DNA of 64,000 nt from Monodelphis domestica. Its lineage: Eukaryota; Chordata; Mammalia; Didelphimorphia; Didelphidae. Under the pieces are notes generated by a model. The model was not told where the DNA came from and searched no databases. It saw nothing but the letters and a program-made list of their open reading frames with translations. Below, piece by piece: positions 10,256 to 21,834 of the stretch (positions are counted from its first letter, which is position 1; every line of letters starts with the position of its first letter). A program made the translations under genes and the position numbers. The stretch covers positions 384,996,456 through 385,060,455 of the forward strand of contig NC_077228.1 of assembly GCF_027887165.1 (NCBI RefSeq). Reading direction: 5' to 3'.

Positions 10256-11380
10256 TATCAACCAGTTTGTGGGACTCAATACTCAGCAGATATATGGGGT
10301 AAAGAGGGCATCCCAGCTCACTAAGAATAATCTACTTCTGGCTAATAAAAGGTTCATAGTGCTGGACTATGTCGCTGACCTAGATAATAGTATCTTCTTC
10401 CATGTGGCCTTTAAAAATAGGTTCAAGAATCATCTGTCCTATCTTGTCCTATGCCCCTTGGTTATAGAATCTCTGATTACAGTCTGGGTCAAGATTCTAT
10501 TCTCTACACTCTGGAGAGGACAGAAAAATAGGAAATAGCAAGGAAGGAACACAGGGAACTTGTTCACTGCCCATCCCTTTCACCTGTCTCTTTTAAGAGA
10601 AAGTAAGTTGCCAAGGAAGATTCATCAGAATTTACTTGGTGTTCTTTTCTGCCCTTCCTTAAGTATAACCATTGCAATGCAAAGATTCATTTGTTTTCAT
10701 TATTTTAGTTTGCTTTTCTAGAGCTCCTCATGCACAAAGAATCCAGCATCTTTTGCTATGCTCATCTATCATTCCAAGAGCATCCCTCAAGCAAGATGAG
10801 CACTATAGACAGAATATGAAGATACTAAAATGGAATGACTTGAAGGGCATTGAGAAAGACTGCTATCATAATCATACCCTTCCCAAAAATCTCTACTAGC
10901 CATTCTATAGTTCCTTTAATCTCATTATATATTTGACAATAGAAGTAATAGAAGCTTATTGCTGGAAAGGACCTTTAGAGATTATCTTGTTTAGTATTCT
11001 ATCATGTGCTGATCTCCTGGGCTAGAATCTTCTGATCAGTAAAAGATTATAGAGTCATGATTATATCAATTGGCAGGCTCATAAGCAGGTCTCTTCCTGT
11101 TAGGAGATGATCAGAGAGATACCATTAGTTTCTTGGACTGGATTCTTTCTTCTTATTGGGGATTGGAGAGAAACATGACATCACACGCTGGTCTAGACTG
11201 GATTTTTCTTGCTTGTAGGGGGACAGAGAGATATCATACTATTCCTTCCTGTTCCCTCAGCCTTTTTCCTGGGCTGGCCTACCTGCAGGGAAAGGAGAAA
11301 AATGAACTCCATCATATCTCCACATTGGTTCCCTGACCTAAGCTGCCTAATACTCTAAAAAGGTTCTACTCTGAGGCCAA
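10256..11380. other. unassigned sequence with a degenerate tandem repeat
   Basis: Mostly single-copy in appearance. 10950-11010 resembles an antisense Ther1 end (GCTGGAAAGGACCTTTAGAG). At 11095-11250 a block of about 60 bp seems repeated two to three times in degenerate form (GACTGGATTCTTTC, then GACTGGATTTTTC). No exon recognised. Confidence 0.4.
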
Positions 11381-11384
11381 ACCC

Positions 11385-12325
11385 CTAGTAATGTCAATAA
11401 TCTCCCCGATTAACAAATTCTTATCCAGTCCTAACCTCCCCATTCCAATGATTCTGAATTTCTTCATGGCGTTCATCATTCTAATCCTCAACTTCCCATT
11501 TCTTTATTCCTGTCCATTTCGACCCAACATCCCCAACTTGAATCTTACTCTAAAACTACCTTCCTTTTTCATTGTGTTCTTTGAAATTTTTATGCCATCA
11601 TAAATCTGATTTTATCTTAAATCTTTTCCTTTCCCACATTTTTCATCTTCTTAAACTTACTAATCTATGATCTCCCCCCTTTCCAATAAAAGTTGCACTT
11701 TATTTCATCCCCTTTCCCCTCATTTATGAGGGAATTGAAATACTCCTTGCTGCCCATGGCCACTTCTATGCTTAATGTCTACTACTTACACTCAGTAACA
11801 TGTCCTCCTTTGAAGTTCACTCCATCTATACCTGCCACCCTATCAAAATTCTGGTAGTTATCTCTAGGATACTCTTTTCCTTTTCTAAATGAGTTCAGTC
11901 CTTTCTTTCCCAAACTCAGGCCTCTTCTTTTTCCCCTCCTCAGCCACACACAAAGATGGTCAAACCCTTGATTTTTTCATCACCTATAAATACACAGCTT
12001 CTATGTTTATAAATTCTGCAAATTATCTTAGCTGATCAAATCTGTTATTATTTCATCTCTTCCTCTGCCTTGCAACTCTAAACCATCTCTTTCCTCTTCA
12101 CTATAACCAGGGATCCTTTTACCCTTAGTTCTTTCCTATGTCATCACCCCTTCAATTACTACATTCTCCTTCTTTCCTTATCTTGATCCTTTGGTGAACC
12201 AGTTCAGCTCTGTATTCTCCTTTTATCTTTCTTCTTCTCTCAACATGTCCAAAACTGAATTTATTATCTTTTCCCCAAAATCTTCATTGAAGGGTGTTCC
12301 TATATCAAGAACTCTGCCTGCTAAT
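11385..12325 (+). mobile_element. L2 LINE coding remnant, sense (tentative)
   Basis: Strongly CT-biased sense strand, as in L2 ORF2. The clearest match is 12230-12290, with CTCAACATGTCCAAAACTGA then TTTATTATCTTTTCCCCAAA; in L2 RT this encodes a run like NMSKTELIIFPPK. Upstream, 11930-12060 (GATGGTCAAACCCTTGATTT) is reminiscent of the endonuclease region. The ends are uncertain and no frame survives. Confidence 0.5.
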
Positions 12326-12509
12326 GAGTAAACACTAGATGCCATAAATCTTCTTACATGGGAGCTTAGGATGATGAAATAGAGTCATGCTGGTAGTTTT
12401 TACTGAATAGCAAAGAAATTCAAAAGTAGACATATTCCCCTAGAATGTTTGTGCTCAAAAAATTTGGCACCATGATAGAACATTTCTTTTAGGTTTAAGC
12501 ATTTTATTT

Positions 12510-13240
12510 TACCTTTTAATTGAATTAAAAATTCTTATTTACTTAATTAATTTAGAATATTTTCCATGGTTATATGATTCATGTTCTTTCTGTCCCCTAC
12601 CCCCCCATAGCCAATCAGCAATTGCACTGAGTTTTACATGTGTCATTTATCAAGACCTATTTCCATATGATAAATATTTGTATTAAAATAATTGCTTAGA
12701 GTCTACATCCCCAGTCATATCCCCATTGAACCATATGATCAGGCAGTTGTTTTCCTTTTGTATTTCTATTCCCATAGTTCTTTCTCTGGATGTGGATAGT
12801 GTTCTTTCTCATAAGTCCCTCAGAATTGTCCTGGATCATTGCATTGCTGCTAGTAGAGAAGTTCATTACATTCTATTGTACCACAGTGTATCTGTTTCTG
12901 TGTACAATGTTCTTCTGGTTCTTCTCCTTTCACTCTGCATCAATTCCTGGAGGTATTTCCAGTTCCCGTGGAATTCCTCCACTTTATTATTCCTTTGAGC
13001 ACAATAGTATTCCATCACCAAAATATACCACAATTTGTTCAGCCATTCCCCAGTTGGAGAACATCCACTCATTTTTCATTTTTGGCCACCACAGAGCACA
13101 GCTATGAATATTCTTGTACAAGTCTTTTCCCTTATTATCTCTTTGTGGTACAAATCCAGCAGTGGCATGGCTGGATCAAAAGGCAGACAGTCTTTTAAAG
13201 TCCTTTGGGCATAGTTCCAAATTGCCACATGATCGAACTT
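12510..13240 (-). mobile_element. 5'-truncated L1, antisense, 3' 0.7 kb
   Basis: Read on the minus strand: the ORF2 C-terminal part (minus-strand frame 13072-12866 contains YILVMEYYCAQRNNKVEEFH), then the 3'UTR with a C-rich run (12595-12608 on +) and an A/T-rich end. It differs from L1-A and L1-B at many positions. No target duplication found. Confidence 0.85.
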
Positions 13241-13389
13241 TCTTGCTCAGGATGAGTTAAAACAATCTAAAAGTTTGAGGGGGTGGAATGAAGGCAAACT
13301 TCTAGGAGTGGATAAATTAGCAACTCTGACCATACAATGAACAACAATGAATTAATAATACAATAACACATTCCATTGCAGTGGCAACC

Positions 13390-13555
13390 TTTTTCAAAAC
13401 ACTTTCATACAGACTATCTCAAAAACAGTGAAACAACTGAGGCACCTATCATTTTCCTCATTTTTGAGATGAGAAAACTGAGACATAGAAAGCATGAGTG
13501 ACACCCCCAGTGTTAGATATTTACTTACAGTTAAGACTGGGACTCTTGCCCAGCC
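13390..13555 (-). mobile_element. MIR, antisense
   Basis: AAAACACTTTCATACAGACT, GATGAGAAAACTGAGACATA and AAGACTGGGACTCTTGCCCA follow the inverted MIR order. It adjoins the L2 end that follows. Confidence 0.65.
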
Positions 13556-13556
13556 T

Positions 13557-13695
13557 CAACATTACTATCAATCAATCAATCAATCAATATTTATCAAGCA
13601 GGTACTGTATGTCAGGCACTATGCTAAATGCTAAGAAAAGAAAAAGAAGCAAAAGACAGTTCCTATCCTCAAGTAACTTATAATCTAATGATTGT
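13557..13695 (-). mobile_element. L2 3' terminus, antisense
   Basis: Begins with the inverted L2 terminal repeats (ATCA)n at 13567-13590, then AAGCAGGTACTGTATGTCAG, GCACTATGCTAAATGCTAAG and TCCTCAAGTAACTTATAATC. Confidence 0.8.
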
Positions 13696-13839
13696 ACTAC
13701 TAGGTACAAAATGAACAATAATTATCTTGTATTTGAACTATTGCCATGAACTTCTTTGAGAATATTTGAAAAATTATTACTTTCCTTAATGGTGATTTTC
13801 AAATAGACATCTCAGGATAAAGAAAATTTATTAAAAACA

Positions 13840-14160
13840 ACTTACATTCATAGGAAATGTAATAATTTACAAAGTGATTTCCCTACCACTGTCCTCTAAA
13901 ATAGGTAGTATAAATATGATTATCCCAGGGGGTTGTTATTTTTGTCTTAATTAGACTTGTGATTTCATTGGTTTAGGAAAATCCTGGTGAAGAACTTCCT
14001 CTACCAAAGAATATTTGTACCTACCATGTTATAGTCTTAGATTTGGCTGGGGCAAAAAGTGGCCAAGTAACTTACATACAGATAATATATGGCAGAATTG
14101 GACCTTGAATCTAAGTGTTTCTGATTGATATCACCTCTCTACCATATGCTATCATACCTT
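13840..14160 (-). mobile_element. MIR, antisense, apparently split
   Basis: 13845-13935 (TAATTTACAAAGTGATTTCC) and 14045-14160 (GTGGCCAAGTAACTTACATA, GCAGAATTGGACCTTGAATC) look like the two halves of one inverted MIR separated by about 110 unassigned bases. Confidence 0.5.
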
Positions 14161-14164
14161 CTTT

Positions 14165-14285
14165 TTAAGGAAAACTGGAACTCAGAGCCCAAGGTTAAAC
14201 AGCTGAGAAGTAAAGGCCAAGGATTTATAGCCAGATCATCTCCTGAATGCAAATCTATGCTTCCTTCTATTACATCAACTTTCTT
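14165..14285 (-). mobile_element. MIR fragment, antisense
   Basis: AAGGAAAACTGGAACTCAGA, AAGGTTAAACAGCTGAGAAG and CTCCTGAATGCAAATCTATG give the inverted CORE-SINE middle. Confidence 0.5.
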
Positions 14286-14289
14286 TCAT

Positions 14290-14920
14290 TCAGATTAGTT
14301 TCATAATATTTTAGGAATGAAAAAAACTTAAAATCCATCGTGTATACATCTTCTCTATATACATTAACAAAGTGGCTAACATGGAAAAGGTAAGAGTTGT
14401 TATTAATGACATGATATGATAGAGATATTTACCTTTGACCTCCCTTCCTTTTGATTATATTCACTGTATGAATAAATATCAATGCTTTCCCTCAAAGCCT
14501 TCCTGGGCTCTCATTGGCTCTGCCTCATGTGGCAGTGGTTGAAGGTGAAGGGCAAAGACAGAATGAAACCAGAGCTTGTGGTAAATGACTGGCTTTCTCT
14601 TCTTTGCTGTTAACTGTCCATTCTTTCCCCTATGATTTCTTCATTACTTTTTCAGACTGATTAAATGGCTGGCTCACCAGGAAAAGATCATAACTCTTTC
14701 ATAGAACTTCTGATGCACTGTCAGCACTCAATAAAAGCTTAGGAAAAAACAGTCAAGATTGTTTTTACCTCCCTTGCCCATATGCCAATTTTCATTATGA
14801 AATATAAGCTATATCCATGAGGGATAGTTCTACATCTAAGAATAAATTTAAATGGGTTTCCTTTCATCAGGAAGGAAGCAGAGAGGCTATGTCTACACAT
14901 AAGAAAGTAGAAAGGGAGAT
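14290..14920. other. unassigned sequence
   Basis: No gene or repeat family recognised. Confidence 0.4.
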
Positions 14921-14924
14921 GTTC

Positions 14925-15062
14925 AAGAATCTAATAAATATTAATTGACTGCTTCCTTTGTGGGGCATTGTGCTATTTACCAAAGGGGTTTGTAATAACA
15001 GGTAAGACATAATCTTTACCCTGAACAAGCTAATAATTAACTAGGCATGCATGTGGATATAT
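14925..15062 (-). mobile_element. L2 3' terminus, antisense
   Basis: AATAAATATTAATTGACTGC, GGGGCATTGTGCTATTTACC and TAAGACATAATCTTTACCCT match the inverted L2 end in order. Confidence 0.6.
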
Positions 15063-15370
15063 TAAACAGATAAGCATGACTTCAAAACTGGATAATTAAT
15101 TTCCAGAATATATTGTTCTGGCATAATCTATGGAGTAAGACTTTCTATATGAAAGGTTTTATCAGGGTCAAAATAAGTATGTCAGTAACTACCTTTATCA
15201 TTGGTAGAGAGAATTTATTCACCAGAAGCAACTAGAGCCAACAATATCACAGCTCTAACAAGAAATTAATGCATGTGTTATTTACTACTTACCTATCGCC
15301 CAAAGTGCTTATTAAAGCCTGAGTAGGTAGGGAAATGGAATCTTCTGAGAGTCAGATTCTTCACAAAACT
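15063..15370. other. unassigned sequence
   Basis: No gene or repeat recognised between two antisense L2 ends. Confidence 0.4.
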
Positions 15371-15373
15371 GAA

Positions 15374-15515
15374 TCAGTAGTCAATAAACATGTATTAACT
15401 TCCCATTATGGGCCAGGCATTGTACTGAGTGGTGAGGATAGAAATACAAAACCAAACAAAAAAAAAAAGGCAGCCCCTTTCCTCAAGGAACTTACAATTT
15501 AGTGGAGATACACAA
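15374..15515 (-). mobile_element. L2 3' terminus, antisense
   Basis: GTCAATAAACATGTATTAAC, GGGCCAGGCATTGTACTGAG, GGATAGAAATACAAAACC and CCTCAAGGAACTTACAATTT. An internal A run lies at 15458-15468. Confidence 0.75.
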
Positions 15516-16675
15516 AAATAAAACTGACAGGAGAGAGACAGGGAGAAAGAAAAATATTCAACATTGGGACTCTAATGGTGTCATAGAAGTTAATGAAGTC
15601 CCAAAATAATGCAGCCAGTTGAGAAATGAAGTGTTCTGAGTTGATCTTTCTACTTCAATGGAGGTTTTGGAATTCCTAGCCCTATCCTCTATCAGAGGAG
15701 TAGAGGGTATTGATGAGCTAGTATATACCAAACTGATGGAAGACAATGAGGTTTCCCCAATTATGAGTTTCCTGGGGCATGGTGGAATCTCAGTATCAGG
15801 TCCTCATTTTTTTTCTCCGTCAGGATGGAAAATATCTATAAATTTCCAATCTTGTCTATGAGCAACTTTTCTATCCAGAAGGAAAGTATGATCAAATTGT
15901 TGTGTAACATACAAAAATTAGTTAAACCGAATGTACAGTCAGAGAAACTATTGTGTCAGACCTGCATCCCAATATTTTTCACAGACAACTATTTGATTTA
16001 AAATTGGAAATTCTTTGAAGCTCAAATTCAATTCTTCATAGGGATCATAGGCCCTCAAAAATTGCATTGGGGTTCTTGCAAAAGAAACCAGCCAATTTGC
16101 AGGAGATTTGGAGGCCTTGTGGTTTTTTGGAACCCTCCCAAATCTTTTAGTCTCCAAAGTAAATGAAATGGGGGAGGGGAGTTAGGCAAGAAACAAAAGA
16201 GGGAAGGTGGAGACATGATAAGGCATATGTCCACAACACTTCTTTATTCTCATTCCCTACTTTTATTTGTATATGTGACCAAGAATAAGCCTTCCAGCCT
16301 TCAAGCCTCCCTATCTAAAGACATTTTTTAACTTACAGAGATTAAATATATTAAAACTAATTTAACATGGTGGTTCCATAGCTGAAAATACCTCAACTTA
16401 TCAAATAATTTAGGGCCTTATTCAACCACTGATAGAAGAATAAGATTCTCTTTATCAGACTCTGCCTAAACCTCTCAAAAACCCTCTTCCCAACAAACAC
16501 AGAAGAACACCAACCATAGTCTAATTCTGAAGAGTTACCTCTGAAAAGTAATTTCTTTGGATGTGTGGTGTCACTGATCTTTAGATGTAGTTTTAAAAAG
16601 CTTAGAAGAATATTTAAAATTTAAATTTAAAAAGTGCCAGTCACAATTTAAGCTATGCTACAGTTATTATAGTAG
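15516..16675. other. unassigned sequence
   Basis: About 1.2 kb. Frames of 62-69 codons at 15558-15746 (-), 15658-15861 (+) and 15948-16157 (-) have no recognisable domain, and I call no gene. A short AT palindrome-like run (AAATTTAAATTTAAA) lies near 16617. Confidence 0.45.
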
Positions 16676-16677
16676 TC

Positions 16678-16925
16678 TGGTAGATGGTACAATGGATAGA
16701 ATGTCGAACCTGAAATCAAGAAGATTAATCTCTCTGAGTTCAAATATAGCCTCAGACTCTTACTAGCTGTGACTCTAGTCAAGTCACTTACCCTGTTTGT
16801 TTCAGTCTTCAATTGTAAAATGAACTAGAGAAGGAAATGACAAATCATTCCAGTATCATTGCCAAGAAGAACTCCAAATGGGGCCACAAAGAATCAGACA
16901 TGATTGAAATAAAGTAAAAATGTGA
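16678..16925 (+). mobile_element. Mar1-type CORE-SINE, sense
   Basis: Head GGTAGATGGTACAATGGATA, then GAGTTCAAATATAGCC, GTCACTTACCCTG, CTAGAGAAGGAAATGACAAA and the Bov-B-like tail (CACAAAGAATCAGACATGAT). Nearly full length. Confidence 0.85.
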
Positions 16926-17164
16926 CATCATGAGGAAAATCCAGTTTCTTGCCTTCATCAAAATCTTCAGAGGCCATCCCTCTGAGAATTTATGCTACCT
17001 CAGTCCCCTGATCCACCCACCAGAAAATGAGATTTAACTTCATTTGAATTTTCATATATCTATAAGTTTCATTTTTTTCATTTAGTTCATTTAGTGGAAT
17101 ATTTTTAAGAATCTTTTTCAAAGTTATTTCTGAAACTCTCCTGATCACTGCCATTGTGTTCTTC

Positions 17165-17335
17165 AGTCAGAAATCTAGAGCTTAAAAGGGATGTCAAAGA
17201 CCAAATTGTTCATTTCACACATGAGGAAGCTGAGACCCAAAAAGGTTAAATGACTTATTCGGAGTAATGCGTATAGTAATCATCAGTGAAAGGGCTCAAG
17301 ACCATGGTTCCACTCTAGAGCCCACTCTCTATGGA
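17165..17335 (-). mobile_element. Ther1/MIR-type SINE, antisense
   Basis: TCTAGAGCTTAAAAGGGATG, ACACATGAGGAAGCTGAGAC, AAGGTTAAATGACTTATTCG, and an inverted head near 17320. Confidence 0.7.
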
Positions 17336-17339
17336 ATGA

Positions 17340-17645
17340 ACCATGCTGCTCAGCTTGGGTGGACAAGAGTGGATGCAGTTCCATTTTGAAAAACAGGGTT
17401 GGCCTCTTTAAATTTTAGCTCCCTCATGTGGCTAATTTTTAAAATGCTAGCATTACCTCTAACAATAAACAAATAACCTTTGATGTAAAAGCCTTGGGGC
17501 ACTTGAATAGATTTCTATAATTTCCAACATATGGGCTTGATCAAGATTTACATAAGGGAAAGGAACAGATCAAAAGGAAATAAAAAGACAAATTGGAGAA
17601 CAGCATAATGAAAATTCCCACATAAATATTTGGTTCCTTGAAGGA
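17340..17645. other. unassigned sequence
   Basis: No gene or repeat recognised. Confidence 0.4.
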
Positions 17646-17647
17646 AC

Positions 17648-17755
17648 ATAGACATAGAACTTTAGATCTGGAAGGGTCCATAGACATCGTCTAATCTACC
17701 CTTTTAATGGGTAAGGAAATTGAGAGACATGGTAATATCAGGAATAGAATTCAGC
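17648..17755 (-). mobile_element. Ther1 fragment, antisense
   Basis: AGATCTGGAAGGGTCCATAG, CTAATCTACCCTTTTAATGG and GGTAAGGAAATTGAGAGACA match the inverted Ther1 end and core. Confidence 0.7.
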
Positions 17756-18330
17756 CATTTTGTGTTTTTTTAAGTCCAATTTTATTTTCAGTTCTGAATT
17801 CTCTCCCTCCCCCATTCTTTTCCTCACCCACTGAAAAGTCAAGAAAAATAAAGCCTATTAAAATATATATACAGTCAAGCAAAACAAATCTCTTTTTTAG
17901 CCATTTCCAGAAAAGAAAAGAGAAGATTAAAAAGTAAAAATATATAAGGAGGAGAAGGGAAGGGAAGGGATATTTCAATCTGTACTATGAATCTGGAGAT
18001 GAACAGCATGTTTCATCATAAGTCCTATCGAATTGTGATTGGTTGTTGTATTGATCAGAGCTCCTAAATATTTCAAAGTTGTTTATCTCTATACTATTGA
18101 TGTTACTGTATATATTGTTCTCCTGATTCTACTCACTTCTCTTTGTAACACTTTATATAAGGCTTCCTAGGTTTTCCTGAAATCATTCCCTTTATATCTT
18201 AAATTATTTAAACATTCTTTAATTGATGGTCATCCCCTAACTTTCCAGTTTCCAAGTTTCCCATCCCAAAAGTTGCTATAAATATTTTTATGTATGAGGC
18301 TTTTTCCTCTTTGATCCTTTTGAGACATAT
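17756..18330 (-). mobile_element. L1 3'UTR of an older subfamily, antisense
   Basis: The order (C-rich CTCTCCCTCCCCCATTC, AAGCAAAACAAATCTC, TTGTTCTCCTGATTCTACTC, ACATTCTTTAATTGATGGTC, AAGTTGCTATAAATATTTTT) is that of an antisense L1 end of a subfamily distinct from L1-A and L1-B. The block TCCTGATTCTACTCACTTCT parallels TCCTGGTTCTGCTCCTTTCA in L1-A. Confidence 0.6.
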
Positions 18331-19090
18331 TTTTCAATATTTTTTCAAACTATGCATGATCATTTCAAAAGGAGAAACAAATAAGGAGAAACTCCATTCT
18401 GGGTCTATTCTTAACTAAGGACAGGAAAAGTTTGTTATGGTTGAAATCATACAAACTTTGGAAGGAAGTGACCACTGCATCTAAGAGTTTATGACAAAGG
18501 GGAGGATAACCACACACATTGTCTTTTATGCATCCAAGATTTGTGAAGAATAGATTTCAACAGATTCAGAACGATTGTTAGAATGTTGTGGCCTAAAACT
18601 GTACAATGAAGTAAGGCTAGGTAATCTGTAAACATTTTGAGAATGAGATTCTGCAGATCCAAAGGGAACCAATTTGAATGAAAACGAAGAAAAAGAAAAA
18701 AGAAAAAAGGGGGGAAAGTGTTTAGGTTATCAATGTGGACTACAGATACTTGACCCACCAAGTTATATATTTTTAAAGATAGATAAAGAGGATGAAAGCA
18801 AGACCAAGTAACAGAGGATGAGTAGATGAGTATGCTTTAGTCCTGCAGTGATATTTTTAATCACTGTAATCTTTTAAATATCACTGACATTGACCTAGAA
18901 ATCACATTGGCAAGTTCCTTCCATATCTAGGAATGTAGTTCATCTGGGTCAGGTGAATTGAATTCATGAAAGGTAGATATATACACTTTTAAGTTTAATG
19001 AAACACCAACAAAGTTTAATGACAACCAACAAAACAATAAATCAAGGCCTGATTTGTAGCATTTGCTGATTTCCAAAGTATAAATACTCA
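18331..19090. other. unassigned sequence, possible ancient repeat at 18880-18985
   Basis: The stretch GTAGTTCATCTGGGTCAGGT then GAATTGAATTCATGAAAGGT recalls a mammal-wide repeat, possibly CR1-related, but I cannot name it. A purine-rich run lies at 18680-18720. No gene seen. Confidence 0.35.
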
Positions 19091-19099
19091 TACTCTAAA

Positions 19100-19500
19100 T
19101 TTAACAGATGGATCTTATGAACTAGTATAAACTGGCTCCAGCAAAACTTGTTTAAAGGAGAATATGATAGCTGTCCTAAATTACTTGAAAGTTTATCATT
19201 TGGAAGTGGGGTTAGAGCTGTTGTTTTTGCACTCAAAGGGAAAAACCAATGGTTTTGGATGGAAGAAGTAAAGAAGTAAATTTGTATATGAGATCAGGAA
19301 AAACTTCCAAAAGATTTGAGTGATTGTACAATGGATGGGCTGCTTCAATAGGTGGTAGTTTCTCTCTATTAGAAATATTCAACCAGTGACTAGATGACTG
19401 TTTATCAAGGGGATTCTAGAAAGGATCCTTTTTCAAGTATTACTAAGACAAGACAGTTACTGAGGTCTCTTCCCACTCTCAAATTCTGTGATCACATGAA
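19100..19500 (+). mobile_element. L3/CR1-clade LINE 3' end, sense
   Basis: Matches the L3 order: ATGATAGCTGTCCTAAATTA, CAGGAAAAACTTCCAAAAGA, GGATGGGCTGCTTCAATAGG, ACTAGATGACTGTTTATCAA, and the end GAGGTCTCTTCCCACTCTC then TTCTGTGATC. CR1 clade 3' ends carry this conserved block. Confidence 0.7.
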
Positions 19501-19504
19501 AACC

Positions 19505-20530
19505 AATAATGTCACTTATTGTGACATTGTTTGTTTACTTATGCACACTTACTTAAACAAGCAGAAATTAATAAAAGCTTATGGAAAGAACAAAATCCAG
19601 AGAAGAGTCAACTAGTAATCTCTAAAGTTCTATTTAAGGCTCTACTAATGAATCACTCTTTTATATAAAGAGCCTTCCCCCAGACTATCAGTTCCTCTGT
19701 GTAAAAAACAGGTTTACAAGTCTGTTTTTATCAGTCCATAAAACATAACAACTTCTATACAACTCAGGTCTTTTCCAAAGGGTTTTTGAATAAGTAGAAT
19801 TAAGAGAAACCCTCTGCTACTAACATTTTAATTAAAAATAAACAAAAAACCTAGGTTGGTTCAATGTTCATCATCTGCTTCTTTGAGTCTTTTGATGGCT
19901 TACATTTACAAATATAATTCCAGATGAGAAAAGAAAAGAATAGTATGCTTTCCTTCCTTTACAAAAATAAAAAATAAAAAAGAATCCATCAGCTGATGCC
20001 TGCCTTAGTCTCATCAGCTTGCTCATGACATAATGGCTTTTCAAAGCATTCTCTGGATGTCACCCTCTTAGGAACCCTTGAGTGATTTGACCTTTCATAG
20101 AAGGGCTCATTCCAATGGTGCAATGCTGCTTGGTTCTATACACAATAAATAAAAAGTTGTTGGAAAGAATTTGCCCCAGAATCCACATCAGACTAAGGTA
20201 AGTGTCAGGATTATTATGGCCCACTTATGAGACTGTCTTCCTTTTTCCCAGCAGAAGAAGTGATTCTGCACATAGTGATTTATGGTATGCATATTGTCAT
20301 TGGCCCACTAGAATATTCTGCCATGGTTCTATGTCTTTCTCTGTTCTGACGTGGTTCACATGGAAGGTAATCCACAACAGGGCTATATTGGGCCTCTTCC
20401 TTGGCTGGGTACCAAATGATCCTGTGAGCTGGAAGACACGTTAGCTCCTTGAAATCAGCAAAATGCCATTCAGAGCAATATCACACTAATACAATTTATT
20501 AAATGGTGGCATGGACAAGTAAATTATTCT
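19505..20530. other. unassigned sequence
   Basis: About 1 kb without a recognisable repeat. An 80-codon + frame at 20202-20444 has no supporting features. Splice-like GT and AG dinucleotides occur but no convincing exon. Confidence 0.4.
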
Positions 20531-20534
20531 CTCA

Positions 20535-20680
20535 GAGCTATAGAATTAGAGCAAGAAAAGACCTTAGAGATGATCTAATCCAACTCCTTATTTTACAGGA
20601 TAGGAAACTGAGCTCAAGAGAAATGAATTGACATGGTTAAGGGCACACTTTATCCTGGAAAGACAGGATTGCAGCTGTGT
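20535..20680 (-). mobile_element. Ther1/MIR-type SINE, antisense
   Basis: AGAAAAGACCTTAGAGATGA then TCTAATCCAACTCCTTATTT and GATAGGAAACTGAGCTCAAG: the inverted Ther1 3' end and core. Confidence 0.8.
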
Positions 20681-21640
20681 AGTCTTTGGAGCATGAGCAG
20701 TTTTGTTTATTTGCTTGCTTGTTTTTGCATGATGCATTACCCACATGGTGGCTGTCTCAACCTGTTTCAGGAAATTTATGATGCTATATAATGGAGGGAT
20801 CCTGCCTCTGATTCAGAGTATGTACAAGTATTCTATAATTGTGTCCTATTGGCATCTTAAGTGCTCTTAAAAAGCTTTTGAAATGACTGAACCAAAACTG
20901 AGTGTCCCTACAGAAGATAAACTCTATCTTCCATGGTGGTCATTAAGACAATTGCTATAAGCCTTCAGGTGAGGAAAGAGATGTCAGAGGCTATTGTCAG
21001 ACTGCCTTGTCACCATACCCAGGAAAATAGCTATGTGCATATAGTCGATCATATATACTGCAAGCACATACATCCTGTCTCTCCTGTGTTTCTTCTTTCT
21101 AATTTTTAGTTAATGGTAGCAGAGACAAAAGCTTAGCAAGTCATGACCTAAAGTTTGGAAGAACCATCAGAGATCCAGTTCAACTAAAGTCCAGAAAAAG
21201 TGTTTGCTGCTAACCATTCCAGGAAAGCCAGCCCTGAAGAGTGACCATCTCTGGACCCAGCCCAACAGTGGATCAACCTAGTAGCCGCCTACCTTGTTCT
21301 ATGAGCAATGGAGCAAAGCCTCCATGAGCCACACCTCAGCTGAATGTGAACTTGATATAGCATGGAGATAGAGGTTTAATAGCAGCCCCCTTTATTCTCT
21401 TTTCTCCAGTAATCAAGGTGGTAAGGGAGATGCTACCAGTTTAAAAGGTTTTTGTATTTCAGATCTTGCTATGATATCTCAGCAAATATCCCTTGGTAAA
21501 AAACGAATTGATATTTGCTGGTTATCAATTACATTGTCTATTCAAATTAATGTTGAGGCAATATTAACTGGTGATTCACATGAGGAACATGCTAACTGGT
21601 AATGATATTGGTGGGGGAGGGATAATACATTGGATGTTGG
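20681..21640. other. unassigned sequence
   Basis: No gene or repeat recognised. 21160-21350 is somewhat more G+C-rich than its surroundings and looks single-copy. Confidence 0.4.
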
Positions 21641-21644
21641 CTTA

Positions 21645-21830
21645 TGAGAGAGAGCATTAAAGAAACACCCTGAGAGGTCCTGGGTTCAAATGTGGCCTCA
21701 GACACTTCCCAGCTGTGTGATCCTGGGCAAGTTGCTTAACCCACATTGACTAGCCCTTATCACTCTTCTGCCTTAGAACCAATACACAACATTGATTCTA
21801 AGATGGAAGGTAAGGGTTTTTAATAAAAAT
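21645..21830 (+). mobile_element. SINE1-type tRNA SINE, sense
   Basis: GAGGTCCTGGGTTCAAATGT, CAGACACTTCCCAGCTGTGT, GACTAGCCCTTATCACTCTT, GATTCTAAGATGGAAGGTAA, then GGGTTTTTAATAAAAAT. The head is diverged. Confidence 0.85.
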
Positions 21831-21834
21831 AAAT

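Noticed and set aside
20202-20444. 80-codon + frame with nearby GT and AG dinucleotides suggesting an exon
   Set aside because: No recognisable domain, and splice-like dinucleotides are expected by chance at this density.
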